A stretch of DNA of 15,801 nucleotides from Planctomycetota bacterium (GTDB taxonomy: Bacteria > Planctomycetota > JAJSAM01): the NCBI GenBank assembly GCA_029932425.1, contig JAOZQC010000014.1:1-15801 (forward strand), written 5' to 3'. Below the pieces are notes generated by a model. The model made no database searches, had not been told where the DNA came from, and worked only from the letters and a program-made list of their open reading frames with translations. This document shows positions 13,104 through 15,801 of this stretch, in pieces (the stretch's first letter is position 1; each line of letters starts with the position of its first letter). A program made the position numbers and the translations under genes.

Positions 13104-15801
13104 ACCCCCGGGCTTCCGGGCACCACCGGGAGTAGGCGCAGCGGGTGCAGTCGGCCTCCCGGCCCCTCTCGAAGGGACCGCCCGCGGCCAGCGCATCGCG
13201 GAATGCCAGGAAGAGGGGCTCGATGCCTCGCCGGGCGGCCGGTCCCGTGTCCACCTCGCGGACGGCCACCTCGCCGCCCCGGCGGAGGAAGACCAGGCGG
13301 GCCCGGAGCCGCCCGGGAGCGATCGCCTCGAGCGCGCGGGCGTAGGCGAGGAGTTGCAGGTCGTAGGCCGGGTGGTCGGCGCCCGTCTTGTAGTCCGCGA
13401 GCACGATCTCCCCTCCCGGACCGGGATGGAGGAGGTCGATCTTCCCCCGGAGGATGAGCCCCATCCCTCCTCCCTCCTCCACCGGACGCCACCGCACGAG
13501 GAAGGGGAGCTCCCGCCGGACCTTCTCCGGATCCGCGGCCAGGACCTCCCGGCCCGCCTCGCTCGCGTAGAAGGCCTCCACCCGCCGGGCCGCCTCCTCC
13601 GCGGTTCCCCGTGCCTCCCGCCCGGGCCAGAGGGCGCCTACCCGCGTGCGGGCCACCTCCACGGCCGGGACGCCCCCCCGCGGATCGAAGACGCGCAGGA
13701 CCTCGTGGACCGCCACCCCCAGGTCCCGGGGCGGCATCTCGTCCAGCCCCCCCCGCGCCTCCCCGTCCTCGCCGAGCATCCCGCCCTCGGGGATCGAGAG
13801 CCGGTAGCGGTACCGGTACCGGAGGGGGCATTCCGAGAAGAGGAGGATCTCGCTCACCGTGTTCTGGTAGCAGGTCCTGTCGGGCGGAGGAGGAGGGCGG
13901 AGGGCGCGCTCCCGGAGCGCTCTCGCCCGGACGCGTTCTTCCTCTCCGCCGAGTCCGAGGGCGCGTCCCTCCCGGATCGCGGCCCGATACCGGCGGACGA
14001 GGGTCGGCTTGCGCCGGGCGGCGGGCTCCCCCCCCGTCACCCGGCGCACCGGCACCCGACCCGTCCCCCCCCGGAAGGTCGCCTCGAGACCCCCGGGATC
14101 CAGGGAGAGCACGGACCGGAGAATCCCCCACCAGGAGGTCTTGCGGTCCGCGCCCTTCCCCTCCCGGGCGCACAGGATCAGGTGCTCCTCCGCCCGGGTC
14201 ACCGCCACGTAGAGGAGCCGGATCGCCTCCGCGGCCTCGCGCTCCCCCCGTCGTTCCCCGGCGAGGGCGAAGGCGGTGGTGGGGATCGGCGGGGGGCCGG
14301 CCACCCGGACCGCGAAGCCCTCCGGGCCGGAGACCACCGCCCGGCGCGAGCCTCCCGGGGTGCGGGAGAGGTCGGGCAGGATCACCACCGGGAACTCCAG
14401 CCCCTTGGCGGCGTGCACGGTGAGGAGTTTCACCACGTCCTCGGCCTCGCCGCCGGTGGGCGCCTCCGTCTCCCGCGCCTCGCGCACCCGGTAGTCCTCG
14501 AGGAGCCGGATCGCCGCCCGGAGGTCGGAGGGGTCCCGCATCCCCTCCACCAGGTCCAGGGCCTTCCGGAGGTTCGCGGCCCGCCGGGGTCCCCCGGGGA
14601 GGAGGAGGACGAGGGAGGCGTACCCGGTCTGCTCCAGGGCCCTCTCCAGCACCTCCCGCACCGGGGCGCGGCCCGCGAGCACCCGGAGTCGGCCGAGGAG
14701 TTCCGCGAAGCGCAGCCAGGCTTCCCGATCCCCGGCCGTGAGCCCCTCCACCCGGTGGGGGGCCTCGAGGAGGTCCCCGATCCTCCCCCGGCGGCGCCGC
14801 GCCTCGGCGGTGATCGCCAGCAGGCCGTCCTCCCGGAGCCCCGCGAAGGGCGAGCGCAGCACGGCGGCCAGGGAGATCTCGTCCCGGGGGTTCGCCACGC
14901 AGGCCAGGAGCCGGAGAACGTCGGTCATCTCACGGGTCTGGAAGAAGCCGCGGCCCTTCACCACGTAATACGGCACGTCCTGGTCCTCGAAGGCGCGCTC
15001 CCAGACCTTCACGCTGGAGAGCGCCCGGAAGAGCAGGGCCACGTCCCCGAACCGCACCGCCTCCCCCTGCCGCTCCCCGGGCCGGGCGATGCGGATCTCC
15101 CGCCCGTCGACGATCTCCCGGATGCGCCGGGCCACGGCCTCCGCCTCCAGGACCCGCCCCTCCTCGGCCCGGTCCGCCTCCGCGAGCAGGATCTCCACGC
15201 CGGGTCCCGGCCGGGCGGCGAACTCCGCGGCGGCCGCCATGTCCGGGACCTCCCCGGAGCCGCCCGCCCGGAAGAGCGGGCGGAAGCAGCGATTCGTGAA
15301 CCCCACGATCGCCGGTGAGGAGCGGAAGTTCTCCCGGAGGGTCACGAGCCCTTCCTCCCCCACCTCGCGGGAGTAGCGGAGGAAGAGTTCCGGTTCCGCG
15401 TGGCGGAACCCGTAGATCGACTGCTTCGCGTCCCCCACCGCGAAGTGGTTCCCCTCCGAGCGGACGAGGGTGATGATCGAGTCCTGGACGGGGTTCACGT
15501 CCTGGACCTCGTCCACGAGCACCTGGCGAAAGCGACGGCGCACCCGATCGCGCACGTCCGGCCGGTCCCGGAGAAGGTCCCGGGCCCGGATCTCGAGGTC
15601 GGAGAAGTCGAGCACGCGCTGCTCCTCCTTCCGCTCCCGGTACTCGCGGTCGAAGTCCGCCAGCAACGCGCGGAGGGCGAGGAGTCCCGGACGCGCGGCC
15701 AGGTCCGCGGCCGCGGCCAGGCACCGGGGCACCAGCTCGTCCCGGAGGGGACGGAGCACCGCCTTCAGATCGGCGGGCACCCTGAGCTTGATCGCGTCCT
15801 T
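13102..15801 (-). CDS. AddA/RecB-like UvrD-family helicase with C-terminal Fe-S PD-(D/E)XK nuclease (5' end outside the window)
   Basis: The visible 899 residues are the rear part of an ATP-dependent helicase-nuclease that processes double-strand DNA ends for recombination. The frame stays open through the window edge, so the Walker A part lies outside. Counting from the GTG codon at 15780: motif II is VDEVQD (89-94), motif III VGDAKQSIYGFR (115-126), motif IV LRENFRSS (148-155), motif V LLTVHAAKGLEFP (452-464) and motif VI RLLYVAVTRAEEHL (521-534). The nuclease domain has GVAVHEVL (688-695), RRELPFLVR (755-763), GKIDLL (779-784), ADYKTG (795-800) and YDLQLLAYARAL (806-817). Four cysteines, Cys651 in SECPLRY plus Cys878, Cys881 and Cys887 in CTRCAYSRWC, match the Fe-S layout of AddB and Cas4-type nucleases. 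No AddB partner is visible; one could lie upstream. Confidence 0.92.
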   Translation of the reverse strand, partial: KDAIKLRVPADLKAVLRPLRDELVPRCLAAAADLAARPGLLALRALLADFDREYRERKEEQRVLDFSDLEIRARDLLRDRPDVRDRVRRRFRQVLVDEVQDVNPVQDSIITLVRSEGNHFAVGDAKQSIYGFRHAEPELFLRYSREVGEEGLVTLRENFRSSPAIVGFTNRCFRPLFRAGGSGEVPDMAAAAEFAARPGPGVEILLAEADRAEEGRVLEAEAVARRIREIVDGREIRIARPGERQGEAVRFGDVALLFRALSSVKVWERAFEDQDVPYYVVKGRGFFQTREMTDVLRLLACVANPRDEISLAAVLRSPFAGLREDGLLAITAEARRRRGRIGDLLEAPHRVEGLTAGDREAWLRFAELLGRLRVLAGRAPVREVLERALEQTGYASLVLLLPGGPRRAANLRKALDLVEGMRDPSDLRAAIRLLEDYRVREARETEAPTGGEAEDVVKLLTVHAAKGLEFPVVILPDLSRTPGGSRRAVVSGPEGFAVRVAGPPPIPTTAFALAGERRGEREAAEAIRLLYVAVTRAEEHLILCAREGKGADRKTSWWGILRSVLSLDPGGLEATFRGGTGRVPVRRVTGGEPAARRKPTLVRRYRAAIREGRALGLGGEEERVRARALRERALRPPPPPDRTCYQNTVSEILLFSECPLRYRYRYRLSIPEGGMLGEDGEARGGLDEMPPRDLGVAVHEVLRVFDPRGGVPAVEVARTRVGALWPGREARGTAEEAARRVEAFYASEAGREVLAADPEKVRRELPFLVRWRPVEEGGGMGLILRGKIDLLHPGPGGEIVLADYKTGADHPAYDLQLLAYARALEAIAPGRLRARLVFLRRGGEVAVREVDTGPAARRGIEPLFLAFRDALAAGGPFERGREADCTRCAYSRWCPEARG

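Noticed and set aside
10503..13196. 897-codon minus-strand open frame opposite the 983-residue gene
   Set aside because: It has low-complexity composition, no recognisable motif, and extends through the convergent gap into the helicase gene's 3' end.
13354..15318. 654-codon plus-strand open frame opposite the helicase-nuclease
   Set aside because: The opposite strand carries a full set of helicase and nuclease motifs. This frame's product is a composition artefact.
1..15801. Mobile elements, CRISPR arrays, rRNA or tRNA genes
   Set aside because: Scanning found no transposase, integrase, terminal repeats, regularly spaced repeats or RNA gene signatures. Composition looks uniform across the window.

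Overview
The window is GC-rich, densely coding bacterial chromosome. It holds 14 coding regions, two of them cut by the window edges, and no gap longer than about 160 bases. I see no rRNA or tRNA gene, insertion sequence, phage gene or CRISPR array. A SelB factor shows that the host decodes UGA as selenocysteine, yet 12 of the 14 genes stop with TGA. Very high GC, a CRTAC1-type lipoprotein candidate, a TPR protein of the multihaem-cytochrome-associated type and a pseudokinase-like receptor suggest an uncultured Gram-negative lineage such as Acidobacteriota, Myxococcota, Eisenbacteria or Planctomycetota. That placement is inference and the phylum cannot be fixed from this window.

Layout. (1) 1-104: the last 33 codons of an unknown protein. 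It converges on selB (129-2036, minus) across a perfect 10-bp hairpin. (2) 2037-2149: a divergent control region between selB and a plus-strand operon recJ - pcm - dedA-like - LOG-like (TIGR00725) - acyP (2150-5938). Every junction in this operon abuts or overlaps. (3) A minus-strand run from 9885 down to 6003: a 437-residue coiled-coil/low-complexity protein with a duplicated C-terminal motif, a 46-residue membrane microprotein, comF, a TPR protein and a compact CRTAC1/FG-GAP protein. (4) Diverging from that run, 10047-12998 encodes a 983-residue protein with a kinase-like domain lacking key catalytic residues, a degenerate FHA-like segment, one membrane helix, TPR-like helices and a C-terminal beta-rich domain. 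(5) 13102-15801 (minus): most of an AddA/RecB-like UvrD-family helicase with a C-terminal PD-(D/E)XK nuclease that carries iron-sulfur-type cysteines.

How the parts fit. RecJ, the AddA-like enzyme and ComF belong to DNA end processing, recombination and DNA uptake. Pcm, DedA, LOG and AcyP are housekeeping or stress functions transcribed with recJ. Four starts that head likely transcription units (selB, recJ, the 46-residue gene and the 983-residue gene) have a TAnnnT hexamer 6-7 bases before the ATG and no Shine-Dalgarno site, the pattern of leaderless transcription. Several downstream genes instead have clear Shine-Dalgarno sites. The best candidate for an undescribed system is the divergent pair at 8572-12998, the pseudokinase-like receptor and the duplicated-motif coiled-coil protein, perhaps with the neighbouring membrane microprotein.
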